Shown here: in pieces, positions 8,630-16,846 of the stretch
Layout: every line of letters begins with the position of its first letter
Position numbering within the stretch: position 1 is the first letter of the stretch
Source: JBFWUW01 sp050247075
GTDB lineage: Bacteria > Planctomycetota > Planctomycetia > Pirellulales > JBFWUW01
Direction: 5' to 3'
Assembly: GCA_050247075.1 (NCBI GenBank)
Contig: JBFWUW010000025.1
Coordinates: 1 to 64,000, forward strand
Length of the DNA: 64,000 bases
Notes under the pieces: generated by a model
What the model was told of the DNA's origin: nothing
Seen by the model: only the letters and a program-made list of their open reading frames with translations
The model's database searches: none
Translations under genes and position numbers: made by a program

Positions 8630-9502
8630 ATGCTCGTCGACCTGGTTCGCGTTAGCACGGCGGACGGCCTGCGGCTGGAAGGGGCCATGCGCTCGCCGGC
8701 TGACAGCACGACCGCTGAGATTCCCATTGATGCGTTTTTGCTGCTGCACGGCACGGGGGGCAATTTCTACGGCTCAACCATGTTCGACGCCCTGGCCGAT
8801 GGGTTGCTGGCCTTGGGCTCGGCCGTGTTGACAGCCAACACGCGCGGGCACGATGTCGTTAGCCATGCCGCCAGTTCCGCCGGGGCCATGCGATGCGGTG
8901 CCGCCTACGAGCGGGTGGACGACTGCCGGCACGATATTGACGCCTGGATTTCCCTGCTCGTCAAGCAGGGTTGCCGCCGAATCGGCCTGCTGGGCCACAG
9001 CTTGGGGGCCATCAAAGCCATTTACGCGCAGGCACTTGCTCCCCATGCCGCGGTGGCCTGCCTGATTGGAGTCTCGCCGGCACGGCTGTCGTACCAATGG
9101 TTCCTGGATAGCCCACGGGGCGAACTGTTTCGCCAGACCATGGCCCAAGCCGAGTCCTTGGTTGCAAACGGCCAAGGCGATTCCTTGATGCAGGTTGAGT
9201 TTCCGTTGCCGTATGTCGTAACCGCGGCAGGATATGTGGACAAATATGGCCGCGAGGAGCGGTACAACGTGGTTCGCCACGTACACAAACTGACATGCCC
9301 CAGTTTGATTACATTCGGCAGCGCCGAGGTGCAAGGCAACGTGGCGTTCACCGGCTTGCCGGAAGCCTTGGAACAGGCCGCCACCGGCAAGCCCCAGTTT
9401 TCGGTGGCTACCATCGCCGGCGGCGACCATGTCTATTCGGGCGTGCGAAGCGAACTCGTGGCCAGAATCGGCCGCTGGCTGCGCAAACTGCCCCGCGAAT
9501 AA
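8630..9502 (+). CDS. alpha/beta hydrolase
   Basis: 290 aa, no signal peptide. The oxyanion-hole motif is FLLLHGTGGNFYGS (HGTGG), the nucleophile elbow is GLLGHSLGAIKA (GHSLG, Ser as nucleophile), and the late segment GGDHVYSGVRSEL supplies the likely catalytic His. A central Asp candidate is in TCPSLITFGSAEVQGN. The organisation matches intracellular serine esterases and dienelactone-hydrolase-like proteins; the substrate is unknown. GGGAG upstream of the ATG supports the start. It follows the 160-aa hypothetical gene. Confidence 0.8.
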   Translation: MLVDLVRVSTADGLRLEGAMRSPADSTTAEIPIDAFLLLHGTGGNFYGSTMFDALADGLLALGSAVLTANTRGHDVVSHAASSAGAMRCGAAYERVDDCRHDIDAWISLLVKQGCRRIGLLGHSLGAIKAIYAQALAPHAAVACLIGVSPARLSYQWFLDSPRGELFRQTMAQAESLVANGQGDSLMQVEFPLPYVVTAAGYVDKYGREERYNVVRHVHKLTCPSLITFGSAEVQGNVAFTGLPEALEQAATGKPQFSVATIAGGDHVYSGVRSELVARIGRWLRKLPRE

Positions 9503-9507
9503 TGCGG

Positions 9508-9593
9508 CTGTAGGAGGCGATTCCATCGCCGATTAACTGGTATTTGGCCATTCCATCGCCGAACATCCTGTAGGAGCCGTCTCCGACGGCGAC
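9508..9593. repeat. two copies of a short hairpin-forming intergenic repeat
   Basis: Two related 26-base units, each opening ctgtagga(g), occur at 9508-9533 and 9568-9593. Each contains a perfect 6-base hairpin with a 3-base loop: GGCGAT-tcc-ATCGCC in the first and GCCGTC-tcc-GACGGC in the second. The stems differ but stay complementary, so the structure rather than the bases is conserved. A third partial copy (ttccatcgccga) lies between them. No protein is encoded here. Confidence 0.6.
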
Positions 9594-9642
9594 AATCCGC
9601 CCTCCAACTAGATCAAGACCGCAGCCCTGGGAAGTCAACCGC

Positions 9643-11766
9643 ATGGCCCGCCGAGGCGGAATCGCTGAACAGACAACCAGCACCAAGAACGCACGACCAA
9701 CAGCCAGCGGCTGGCGAGACTGGCGGCACGCCGTGGCGGGCGGCCTATTGCTGGCCTATGCCTGGCTGGCGTTGTCGGCCGTGCGGGACAAATGCACGAC
9801 CTTCGACGAGGTGGCCCACCTCACCGCCGGCTATTCCTATTGGCGGTACGGCGACTACCGGTTGCATCCAGAGAATGGCAATCTGCCGCAACGCTGGGTC
9901 GCCTGGCCGCTGTTGGGGCGGTATTCCTTTCCGCCATTGGATATGCCCGCCTGGCGAGATTCGTACGTCTACCCGGTCGCCAAGCGGTTCTTTTACCAAC
10001 AAGGCAACGACGCCGACGCCATGCTGCGCGCGGGCCGGCGAATGAACGTGCTGCTGGGCATGGCGGTTGGCGTGGTCATCTATCTGTGGGGCAGCCAATT
10101 ATTGGGCCGTAACGCCGGCCTGTTAAGCCTGGGCCTGTTCTGTTTTAGCCCCGCCATGTTGGCGCACGGTGCGCTGGCTACCTCCGACATGGCCGCCACG
10201 CTCGGCTTTACCGCCTCGGCTTGGGCGCTGGCCAGTCTGATAAACCGCGTGACGCTCCCGCGGATCACGGCTTGCACCATCGCCTTGTCGTGGCTGGCGT
10301 TATCCAAATTTTCCGCGCCTGTGATGCTGCCAATCGCCGGGGGGCTGCTGCTGGTTCGATTGTTTGCTCATCGCCCCTGGCCAATGGCCCTAGGCTCCAC
10401 CATCACACTCACGACATGGCAGCAGCGCCTGGCGATGTTGTTGGGCCTGGCAGCCGTGCAATTGGCGCTCGTCTGGTCCGGCATCTGGCTGGCGTACAGC
10501 GGCCGTTACGAAATGTTTCGGAATGGCGACCCGCAAGTCGATCATTTACAGATGGCCTGGGACGAAGTCTTGCCGGAAAAGAGCAGCCTTAACCGACTGA
10601 TTCTTGCTGCCCGCGACCATCGGCTGCTGCCCGAGGCGTACCTGTATGGCTTTAGCTATACGCTTGGTTTTTCGGAATCGCGTCGGGCTTTTCTGAACGG
10701 GGAGTATGGTCAGTACGGCTGGACTGGCTTCTTTCCGTACTGCTTGTTGGCGAAGACCCCGCTTTCGTTGCTGTTTGTGGTGGTCTTGGCGTTGGCGGCT
10801 GCCTGGTGGCGGGTAACGCAAACCACCAATTCCGCGGAACGCGCCGCGGCCTGGCGGAAGGGATTGTGCGCCGCCTCGCCTTTGTTGGTCTTGCTGGCCG
10901 TCTATTGGTATGTCGCCTTGACCAGCCATTTGAACGTCGGCGAACGGCATCTCCTGCCGACCTACCCGGCCATGTACATTTTGGCGGGCGCGGCAATCTG
11001 GTGGTGGTGCCCGTCTTGGGCGGCTGCTTGCGGGCCCGCGCCATCCAAGCGTCCCGCTTTAACTAAAGGGCATTCCGGCCCTTCGCGATCACCCAGCATG
11101 GCCGCGCTGCGCTGGCTGCCACTGGTGGCCATCGCCAGTTTGGCCGCCGAGTCACTGCTGGTCTGGCCCCATTATCTGGCCTACTTTAATGTCGCGGCGG
11201 GGGGTTCAAAAAACGGATATCGGCACCTTGTCGATAGTTCGCTCGATTGGGGCCAAGATTTGCCGGGGCTGCGCGATTGGTTGGCCTCGCCCGCGGCCAA
11301 CTTGGGCCAGCAGCCGGTTTACCTTTCGTACTTTGGAACAGGCGACCCCACCTATTATGGCATTCGGGCCGAGCTATTGCCGTGCTACTTTGAATTGCCT
11401 CCCACGGAGGAAATGCAACCGTTGCGCGGCGGCACCTATTGTATTAGCGCCACCATGTTGCAAGGCGTGTACCTGCGCAATCCTGGACCGTGGGACGGCA
11501 CCAAAGAGGCCGATTACGGCAAACTGCTGGCACTATTGCAAGCGTGGAATGCCGCCGCCGACCAACCAGCGCAGCAGCAAGAAATGCTTCGCCAGTTGGG
11601 CGAGCAAGGTTTGGCCAAACTGGTGCGCCGGTTCGAGGAGATGCGGTTCAACCGCCTGTGCCACTTCTTGCTGCAACGCGAACCCGACCAGGAGATCGGC
11701 TACTCGATCTTGATTTACCGCCTGGGCGACGAGGAAGTGCAGCGGTATGTCTTCGGCCCGCTCTAA
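9643..11766 (+). CDS. GT39-like integral membrane glycosyltransferase (PMT/ArnT superfamily)
   Basis: 707 aa with many hydrophobic spans spread over the N-terminal ~520 residues. After the first membrane span comes the periplasmic loop TTFDEVAHLTAGYSYWRYGD followed by HPENGNLPQ. The Asp-Glu pair here is the usual catalytic acidic site of PMT/ArnT-type (GT-C) enzymes that transfer sugars from polyprenyl phosphate. Later loops contain YLYGFSYTLGFSESRRAFLN and the conserved-looking SLDWGQDLPGLRDWL. The C-terminal ~170 residues are a soluble periplasmic domain. A Pro/Ser-rich cytoplasmic insertion (KRPALTKGHSGPSRSP) is unusual. Acceptor and sugar are unknown. It stands alone, converging on the amidohydrolase gene 8 bases away. 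Confidence 0.75.
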   Translation: MARRGGIAEQTTSTKNARPTASGWRDWRHAVAGGLLLAYAWLALSAVRDKCTTFDEVAHLTAGYSYWRYGDYRLHPENGNLPQRWVAWPLLGRYSFPPLDMPAWRDSYVYPVAKRFFYQQGNDADAMLRAGRRMNVLLGMAVGVVIYLWGSQLLGRNAGLLSLGLFCFSPAMLAHGALATSDMAATLGFTASAWALASLINRVTLPRITACTIALSWLALSKFSAPVMLPIAGGLLLVRLFAHRPWPMALGSTITLTTWQQRLAMLLGLAAVQLALVWSGIWLAYSGRYEMFRNGDPQVDHLQMAWDEVLPEKSSLNRLILAARDHRLLPEAYLYGFSYTLGFSESRRAFLNGEYGQYGWTGFFPYCLLAKTPLSLLFVVVLALAAAWWRVTQTTNSAERAAAWRKGLCAASPLLVLLAVYWYVALTSHLNVGERHLLPTYPAMYILAGAAIWWWCPSWAAACGPAPSKRPALTKGHSGPSRSPSMAALRWLPLVAIASLAAESLLVWPHYLAYFNVAAGGSKNGYRHLVDSSLDWGQDLPGLRDWLASPAANLGQQPVYLSYFGTGDPTYYGIRAELLPCYFELPPTEEMQPLRGGTYCISATMLQGVYLRNPGPWDGTKEADYGKLLALLQAWNAAADQPAQQQEMLRQLGEQGLAKLVRRFEEMRFNRLCHFLLQREPDQEIGYSILIYRLGDEEVQRYVFGPL

Positions 11767-11773
11767 GAAACCA

Positions 11774-12775
11774 TCAACTGAAAAACACCCGCTCGGCCGT
11801 TTTTCGCAGCAGCCACTCCCGGTCGCCCGCGGTGAGAAAATCGAGCCGTTCGCGGATCAAGTCAACCGAATCCTGGTAGTTGTGCCCGGGATCGACCTGG
11901 TAGGGGCAGTCGGTGGCCCACATCAGCCGTTCGGGTCCGTAGGCATCCAGCAGTTTGCGGATCATCGGTCCCAGGTCGGTATAGGGAGCTTTCTTCTTGC
12001 CCAGGGCGTAGAAGGCCGAGACTTTGACCGAGGTCAGCTTGTGCCGGGCCAGGTTGCAGAGATCGGCCAGTTCTTTCTCGCCAATTTTTCCATCCACGCC
12101 AATCCGGGCAAAGTGGTCGATGACCACCGGCGTATCGGGATAGCGCTGGCACATTTTATCGACATGCGGCAGCGAATCCGGGTTGATCAAATGGCACATC
12201 GCCAGCCCCTCGGCGGCACCAGTCTTCCACATCGTGGCCATCCCCGGCCCGTACAGCCACTTGTCAATCGCCCGCTCGCCCGGCCGAATGCGAAATCCGC
12301 GCACGCCCAGTCCCTTCAGACGAATCATTTCAGCCGCGGGGTCGAGGGACTCCTCGTCGATCACCGCCACGCCCGAGAAAGCGCCAGGGTGGGCTTGCAT
12401 GGAATCGAGCATGTAACGGTTGTCGGTGCCGTAAAAGCTCATCTGGATCAGCACCACCTTGGCCACACCCGCCGGCCGGGCATGGGCAAACAACTCCTCT
12501 GGCGTGAAACTGGCGGGCTGCATGTCGGCCACGGCATAGCCCTGGGCGAGCGGGTAATTTTTGATGTCGGGCGTCCATATATGCGAGTGGGCGTCGATGT
12601 AGCCGGGCTTGTCATCACGCAATTTGTCGTCCTCCGTCGCCAGGGCCAGCCCGCCATGCTGGCCGGTGCAAAAAGCGGCCAACGCCACGCCGCCAGCGGC
12701 AGCCAGTCCGCGCCGCAGTGCGCCGCGACGGCTGAGGTGCGATTCGTTCAACGATTCATGCTGGGGAATAGACAT
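11774..12775 (-). CDS. amidohydrolase family 2 (TIM-barrel metal-dependent hydrolase), exported
   Basis: 333 aa from ATG 12775; the frame is open to 12856, but the ATG gives a plausible Tat-like leader (SRRGALRRGLAAAGGVALAA). The mature protein opens with YIDAHSHIWTPD, the HxH metal-binding strand of the amidohydrolase superfamily, and contains VVIDHFARIGVDGKIG and the C-terminal LMWATDCPYQVDPGHNYQD with the catalytic-type Asp. This is the amidohydro_2 group, which includes decarboxylases and lactonases. A secreted version is common in planctomycetes. The substrate is not known. Confidence 0.8.
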   Translation of the reverse strand: MSIPQHESLNESHLSRRGALRRGLAAAGGVALAAFCTGQHGGLALATEDDKLRDDKPGYIDAHSHIWTPDIKNYPLAQGYAVADMQPASFTPEELFAHARPAGVAKVVLIQMSFYGTDNRYMLDSMQAHPGAFSGVAVIDEESLDPAAEMIRLKGLGVRGFRIRPGERAIDKWLYGPGMATMWKTGAAEGLAMCHLINPDSLPHVDKMCQRYPDTPVVIDHFARIGVDGKIGEKELADLCNLARHKLTSVKVSAFYALGKKKAPYTDLGPMIRKLLDAYGPERLMWATDCPYQVDPGHNYQDSVDLIRERLDFLTAGDREWLLRKTAERVFFS

Positions 12776-13021
12776 GCTGCGCCTCGGCCGGGAATCCAGA
12801 AGTTGTTTTGCACGCTCTGCCCAATGGGATAATAATCGCCATCGGCGGCGGGTCAAATCGTTTCACCATTGCAACTCACCGCTTTACGACGCCTCGGCTG
12901 GACCGTCCAACCCTGCACAGGGGCCGGCGGACAGGCTGGCATGACGGCCAACGGTCGCGCAAAATGGCAAGCGTGCCGACGGCAACACGACTATTCCCTA
13001 CTTTAGCTGCCAGGAACTCTC

Positions 13022-13813
13022 ATGCTCTCCCCCATTTTTCTTGCCCTGGCCGTGTTGTCCGCCGATCCCGAGCCGGAGCAGGCCGAGCTCCTGACCACTT
13101 TTCGCGAGGAGTTTATCCCGCTCACACCAGGCGAGGGTGATTTTCCGGCCGATTTCAGCATGGGCCGCGCGGCCGGTCCGGACAACGAAGGCCCGGCCCA
13201 CCAAGTCGCGTTTGGCAAGCCGTTCTCTATCGCGCGGTACGAGGTGCCCCAGAATCTGTGGGAAGCCGTGATGGGCAAGAACCCCAGCAAATGGAAAGGC
13301 AAACGCAACTCCGTCGAAATGCTGTCCTTTGAAGAGGCCCAGGAGTTTTGCAAGGTGGCTACAAAGTTGATGCGGACAGCCGGATTGATCGAGCAAGGCC
13401 AGGTGATCCGCCTCCCCAGCGAGGCCGAGTGGGAATATGCCGCCCGCGCCGGCAGCCAGACTCTGTACAGCTTTGGCGACAATGAGAAGGACCTGCCCGA
13501 GTATGGCTGGTACACGGGCAATGCGGCCGGCAATGACCCGCCGGTGGGCGCCAAGAAGCCCAACGACTGGGGACTGTACGATGCCCACGGCTATCTGTGG
13601 GAATGGTGCGCCGACCACTGGCACGACAATTACGACGGCGCACCGGCTGATGGCTCGGCCTGGACCACCGATGGCGACGAGAAACGCCGCGTCTTGCGAG
13701 GGGGGAGTTGGAAAGACAAGGCCGAACTGCTGACCAGCACCTATCGCCGGCCGGCCGAGGCGAACCTGCAAGATGACGCCGTGGGACTGCGGTGCGTGCT
13801 GGCGGACGAATAA
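13022..13813 (+). CDS. formylglycine-generating-enzyme-like (SUMF1/EgtB-fold) secreted protein
   Basis: 263 aa, probably exported through a short leader (MLSPIFLALAVLSA). The FGE-sulfatase fold is clear: FSIARYEVPQNLWEAVMGKN, SFEEAQEFCK, RLPSEAEWEYAARAG, PNDWGLYDAHGYLWEWCADH and RRVLRGGSWKDKAELL. In active formylglycine-generating enzymes a Cys pair follows the RGGSW segment; here the residues are LLTSTYRRPAE, with no Cys. It is therefore unlikely to activate sulfatases and more likely binds ligand or protein. AGGAAC upstream supports the start. It converges on the pseudoprotease gene. Confidence 0.8.
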   Translation: MLSPIFLALAVLSADPEPEQAELLTTFREEFIPLTPGEGDFPADFSMGRAAGPDNEGPAHQVAFGKPFSIARYEVPQNLWEAVMGKNPSKWKGKRNSVEMLSFEEAQEFCKVATKLMRTAGLIEQGQVIRLPSEAEWEYAARAGSQTLYSFGDNEKDLPEYGWYTGNAAGNDPPVGAKKPNDWGLYDAHGYLWEWCADHWHDNYDGAPADGSAWTTDGDEKRRVLRGGSWKDKAELLTSTYRRPAEANLQDDAVGLRCVLADE

Positions 13814-13822
13814 GCCAGCGGC

Positions 13823-15796
13823 CTAGAACGCATCCAACGTATCAACCCAGCGGATAAGCCCGGCGAACTCATCGGCGGAGAGGTCGCGCGGCGATTCGCC
13901 CAGTTCCAACACGGTGACAGGGTACTTCAGGTCGCGCAGCCGCTTGATGCCGGCGTCCAAGACTTTAACCGCCGGAGCGGCTTCGCTACGGGCGGTCCAA
14001 AACGCGAGGCGATAAATCGGTTCGTTCTCGGCGATGGTTCCGTTGGGGGGAGCATCCAGCGAGGCCACCCCGCGAAACAAATCACGATGGTTCATGGCCA
14101 GGTAATAGGCCATCGCCGCGCCGCCCGTCTGGCCGACAGCTACCACGCGGGCAGGGTCGATACGGTACGTGGCGGCCAATTGGTCGAGATGCTTGCGAAT
14201 GTCGGGCGCGTCCTTGGCTGGATCCCACTTGCCGCCATCTAGCGAACGGGGTGCCAGCAAAATCAGGCCGTCGCGGTCGCAATGGGCCTGCCAACGCTCC
14301 ACGGCGGCCGTGGCTTCTTCGTCGGAATAGGCTCCGCCCGCGTTAAGCCAAAGGACGATTCCCTGGGGGACGGCGGGGTCGTAAGCTGTTGGCACGTAGG
14401 CGATCGCCTCGGCGGCGGACTCCGGCAATTTGAGCGCGATCCGGCCTGTCGCCGGCCGTTCACCATCGGCGGGCGGGGCAGACTGTCTGGCTTCCGGCAG
14501 TTCCGCTGGCACTTCCTCTGGCAATGCCGCCAGTTTGAGTTCTACATTGCGTTCGTCGGCCCCCCTTTGAAAGATAAAGGTGGCCGTGTCGCCGGCGGCC
14601 AATGGGGCCAGTTTTTCCAGCAACGTGGCGTAGGTTTCAATCTTTTGATCGCCCACCGCCGTCAGCACATCGCCCGGCTGCACGCCCGCTTCATCGGCGG
14701 GGCTGCCGGGGTAGACAAACCGAATGGGAATACCCACGCCCGCCCCGTCGCGCCGCGGCAACAAACCCAGGAACGGATGAACGTAAGGCTCTAGCTTGGC
14801 GATGAGTTCCAGTTCTCGTTCGATACGCTCCTCGCCGCGCAAGGCCACGAGTGTGACCTTGTCGCCAGCGTAAAGCGGGCCGACGAGTTGCTTTAGTTGC
14901 GACTGCCGCACGACCGCCTGGCCGGCGAATTCCACGACCTTGTCGTCCGCTTTCAGGCCAGCGTCGTAGGCGGGCGAGTTGGGGCGGGCCGCCGCGATGA
15001 TCGGCGGATCGGCAAAGATATCCTTGCCGCGCAAGTTGATCCCCAAAATGCCAGCGTGCAGATCGCCCTGTTGCAGACGCGGCAACACCGTCAGCATGTC
15101 CGCCAGCGGCACGGCAAAGCCGATGCCCGAATCGTACCACTCAACGCCGGCGACTTCGTCCGCCGACTGGGGCGACATGGGAGTGAGAATGCCCTGCACG
15201 CGGCCGCGAATATCGACCAGCGGCCCGCCATAATTGCTGGGCGAAATTTTGGCGTCGGTCTGAATGGCCTTGCCCCAGATGCGTTTGACCGCGCTGACAA
15301 TGCCGACCGAGACGTTTGGTTCGGTTCCTTCGTAGGTGCGGCCCACGGCAATCGACCAGGCCCCCACGGCAATTTCGGCGTCGGGCACGGCCTCGGCGGC
15401 GGGCAGCGGCTTGTCGGACTCTATCTTAAGCAGCACCAGCAGGCGGCTGTGGTCCGTTGAGACCCGCTTGGCCGAGTGCCGCGTCCCATTGGCCAAAGTC
15501 ACCAAGATCGAAGAAGGCTGTTGGATGAAATTGAACGCGCTCGACAAGATATAGCCATCGGGCGTCACCACGACGCCGGTGGTTGGTCCGGTGCCGACCA
15601 GCATTTCGCCAACTTTTTCCAGTCCGCCGACCGTTTCGATCTTCACCACGGCTGGAGCCACGCGGGCCACCGCCGCTTGCATGGCCTGCTCTTCCAGCAG
15701 GTGGATATCGTCCGCGGCTAGCAAAGCGCAAGGCAAAGCCAGGACGGCCGCCGCGACAAAACCCGCGGCAAGGCGAGAGGCGAAAGAACGGTTCAT
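13823..15796 (-). CDS. inactive HtrA-like protein with two PDZ domains fused to an alpha/beta-hydrolase-like domain
   Basis: 657 aa from ATG 15796, which overlaps the previous stop (ATGA) and starts a good Sec signal (SRLAAGFVAAAVLALPCALLA). Residues ~35-225 form a trypsin-like HtrA domain, but the triad is gone: Phe88 sits at the His position (ILSSAFNF), Leu119 at the Asp position (TDHSRLLVLLKI) and Tyr189 at the Ser position (ISPSNYGGPL). Two PDZ domains follow (about 235-320, 325-410), then a linker and a ~200-residue C-terminal domain resembling a PHB-depolymerase/esterase. Its elbow is VGQTGGAAMAY, with Thr in place of the usual Ser. It is the last gene of the long operon and probably a periplasmic binding or scaffold protein. 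Confidence 0.75.
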   Translation of the reverse strand: MNRSFASRLAAGFVAAAVLALPCALLAADDIHLLEEQAMQAAVARVAPAVVKIETVGGLEKVGEMLVGTGPTTGVVVTPDGYILSSAFNFIQQPSSILVTLANGTRHSAKRVSTDHSRLLVLLKIESDKPLPAAEAVPDAEIAVGAWSIAVGRTYEGTEPNVSVGIVSAVKRIWGKAIQTDAKISPSNYGGPLVDIRGRVQGILTPMSPQSADEVAGVEWYDSGIGFAVPLADMLTVLPRLQQGDLHAGILGINLRGKDIFADPPIIAAARPNSPAYDAGLKADDKVVEFAGQAVVRQSQLKQLVGPLYAGDKVTLVALRGEERIERELELIAKLEPYVHPFLGLLPRRDGAGVGIPIRFVYPGSPADEAGVQPGDVLTAVGDQKIETYATLLEKLAPLAAGDTATFIFQRGADERNVELKLAALPEEVPAELPEARQSAPPADGERPATGRIALKLPESAAEAIAYVPTAYDPAVPQGIVLWLNAGGAYSDEEATAAVERWQAHCDRDGLILLAPRSLDGGKWDPAKDAPDIRKHLDQLAATYRIDPARVVAVGQTGGAAMAYYLAMNHRDLFRGVASLDAPPNGTIAENEPIYRLAFWTARSEAAPAVKVLDAGIKRLRDLKYPVTVLELGESPRDLSADEFAGLIRWVDTLDAF

Positions 15797-16845
15797 GGGG
15801 TACTCGTGGCGTCCGCGGAAAAAGCTTCTAGCACGACGTTGACCAGTTCTTGGCCGCGCATTACCGTCATGTGGACGGGCGAATCGTTGTCGATGTATTC
15901 CAACTCGCGCCGCAACGCCTTGCACGATGACGTTAATCGGTCGGCGACGAACAACACTAGGTCGTCCGCTTGCAGCCCGGCGCGTTGGGCGGGCGAGTCC
16001 GTCCGCACGCCGTCAATAAAGGGGGGAGTGCGGTCCAGAACATCGGGCACCATGACCAGCCCTAGCTGTTCCAGCGAGATGGCGTTCTCGCTCTTGCGGG
16101 AGTCGTCATCGGCCGACCGGGCCACGTAGTTCCCCGCGCGAATTCCATCCACCGCGGTCCGCAGTTCTGAAATGGGAATGGCGTAATTCAGCCAGGTATG
16201 GTTTTGCGAGTTCCGCAACTCTTTGCCCAGAATTCCCAGCAACTCGCCGCTGGAATTGCACAGTGCGCCGCCGGCGGCACCGGGGTTATTGGTCATGGCA
16301 TCCAGCACATAGGCCGAACCGCGAAAGGGTGTCTCGTAGGCACCGCGCCGAGCGGCCAACTGCGTGCGGGCTGCTACGGTGCCATGCTGAACGCTCGCCG
16401 GTTCGTCACCGGTCGCCACGCCAAACAAATTGCTGAACGCCAGCACGCGCGAGCCCGCGGACGCTTCGGCCGATTCCTCCAGGTTGAAATGCGGCAAGTC
16501 GGTGGCATCCAGCTTGAGAACGGCAATCTCCAACTGCGGATCAGCCCCCAGCAACTCCGCGCTGAACTGGCGGCCGTCATTGAGCACCACCGTTACCACG
16601 TCCGAGTCCAACACGTAGCTCCAGGAAGTCAGCACATGCCCTTCGGCCGAAATCAAGAAACCGCTTTGATAAGCCTCTAGCCCGCGAAAGCCGCCAGCCC
16701 CAAAGATCTTGACGATCTTGGGCTGCACGCGGTCGATGGTCTCAACCACGAGGCCCCCCGCCGCTGCTTGCAGGGGACCGGCGTACAGCCAGGGATACAA
16801 AGCCAATGCCAGGCCGCAAACGATATTGCAAGACATCATGCGCAC
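15793..16845 (-). CDS. inactive trypsin-like (HtrA-fold) secreted protein
   Basis: 350 aa from GTG 16845; ATG 16839 or 16836 would remove only two or three residues. A Sec signal covers about the first 28 residues. The HtrA-like fold is clear (GFLISAEGHVLTSWSYV, LGADPQLEIAVLKLD, MTNNPGAAGGALCNSSGEL), yet none of the triad is present: Ser76 is at the His position, Glu106 at the Asp position and Ala191 at the Ser position. A degenerate PDZ-like segment ends the protein (PPFIDGVRTDSPAQRAGLQ through MRGQELVNVVLEA). It starts one base after the stop of the active protease gene and overlaps the next gene by 4 bases, so the three are translated as a set. Confidence 0.8.
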   Translation of the reverse strand: MRMMSCNIVCGLALALYPWLYAGPLQAAAGGLVVETIDRVQPKIVKIFGAGGFRGLEAYQSGFLISAEGHVLTSWSYVLDSDVVTVVLNDGRQFSAELLGADPQLEIAVLKLDATDLPHFNLEESAEASAGSRVLAFSNLFGVATGDEPASVQHGTVAARTQLAARRGAYETPFRGSAYVLDAMTNNPGAAGGALCNSSGELLGILGKELRNSQNHTWLNYAIPISELRTAVDGIRAGNYVARSADDDSRKSENAISLEQLGLVMVPDVLDRTPPFIDGVRTDSPAQRAGLQADDLVLFVADRLTSSCKALRRELEYIDNDSPVHMTVMRGQELVNVVLEAFSADATSTP

Positions 16846-16846
16846 T

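Noticed and set aside
11747..12832. 361-aa plus-strand open frame
   Set aside because: It lies antisense to the amidohydrolase, whose metal-binding and leader motifs are clear; the plus-strand translation has no recognisable domain.
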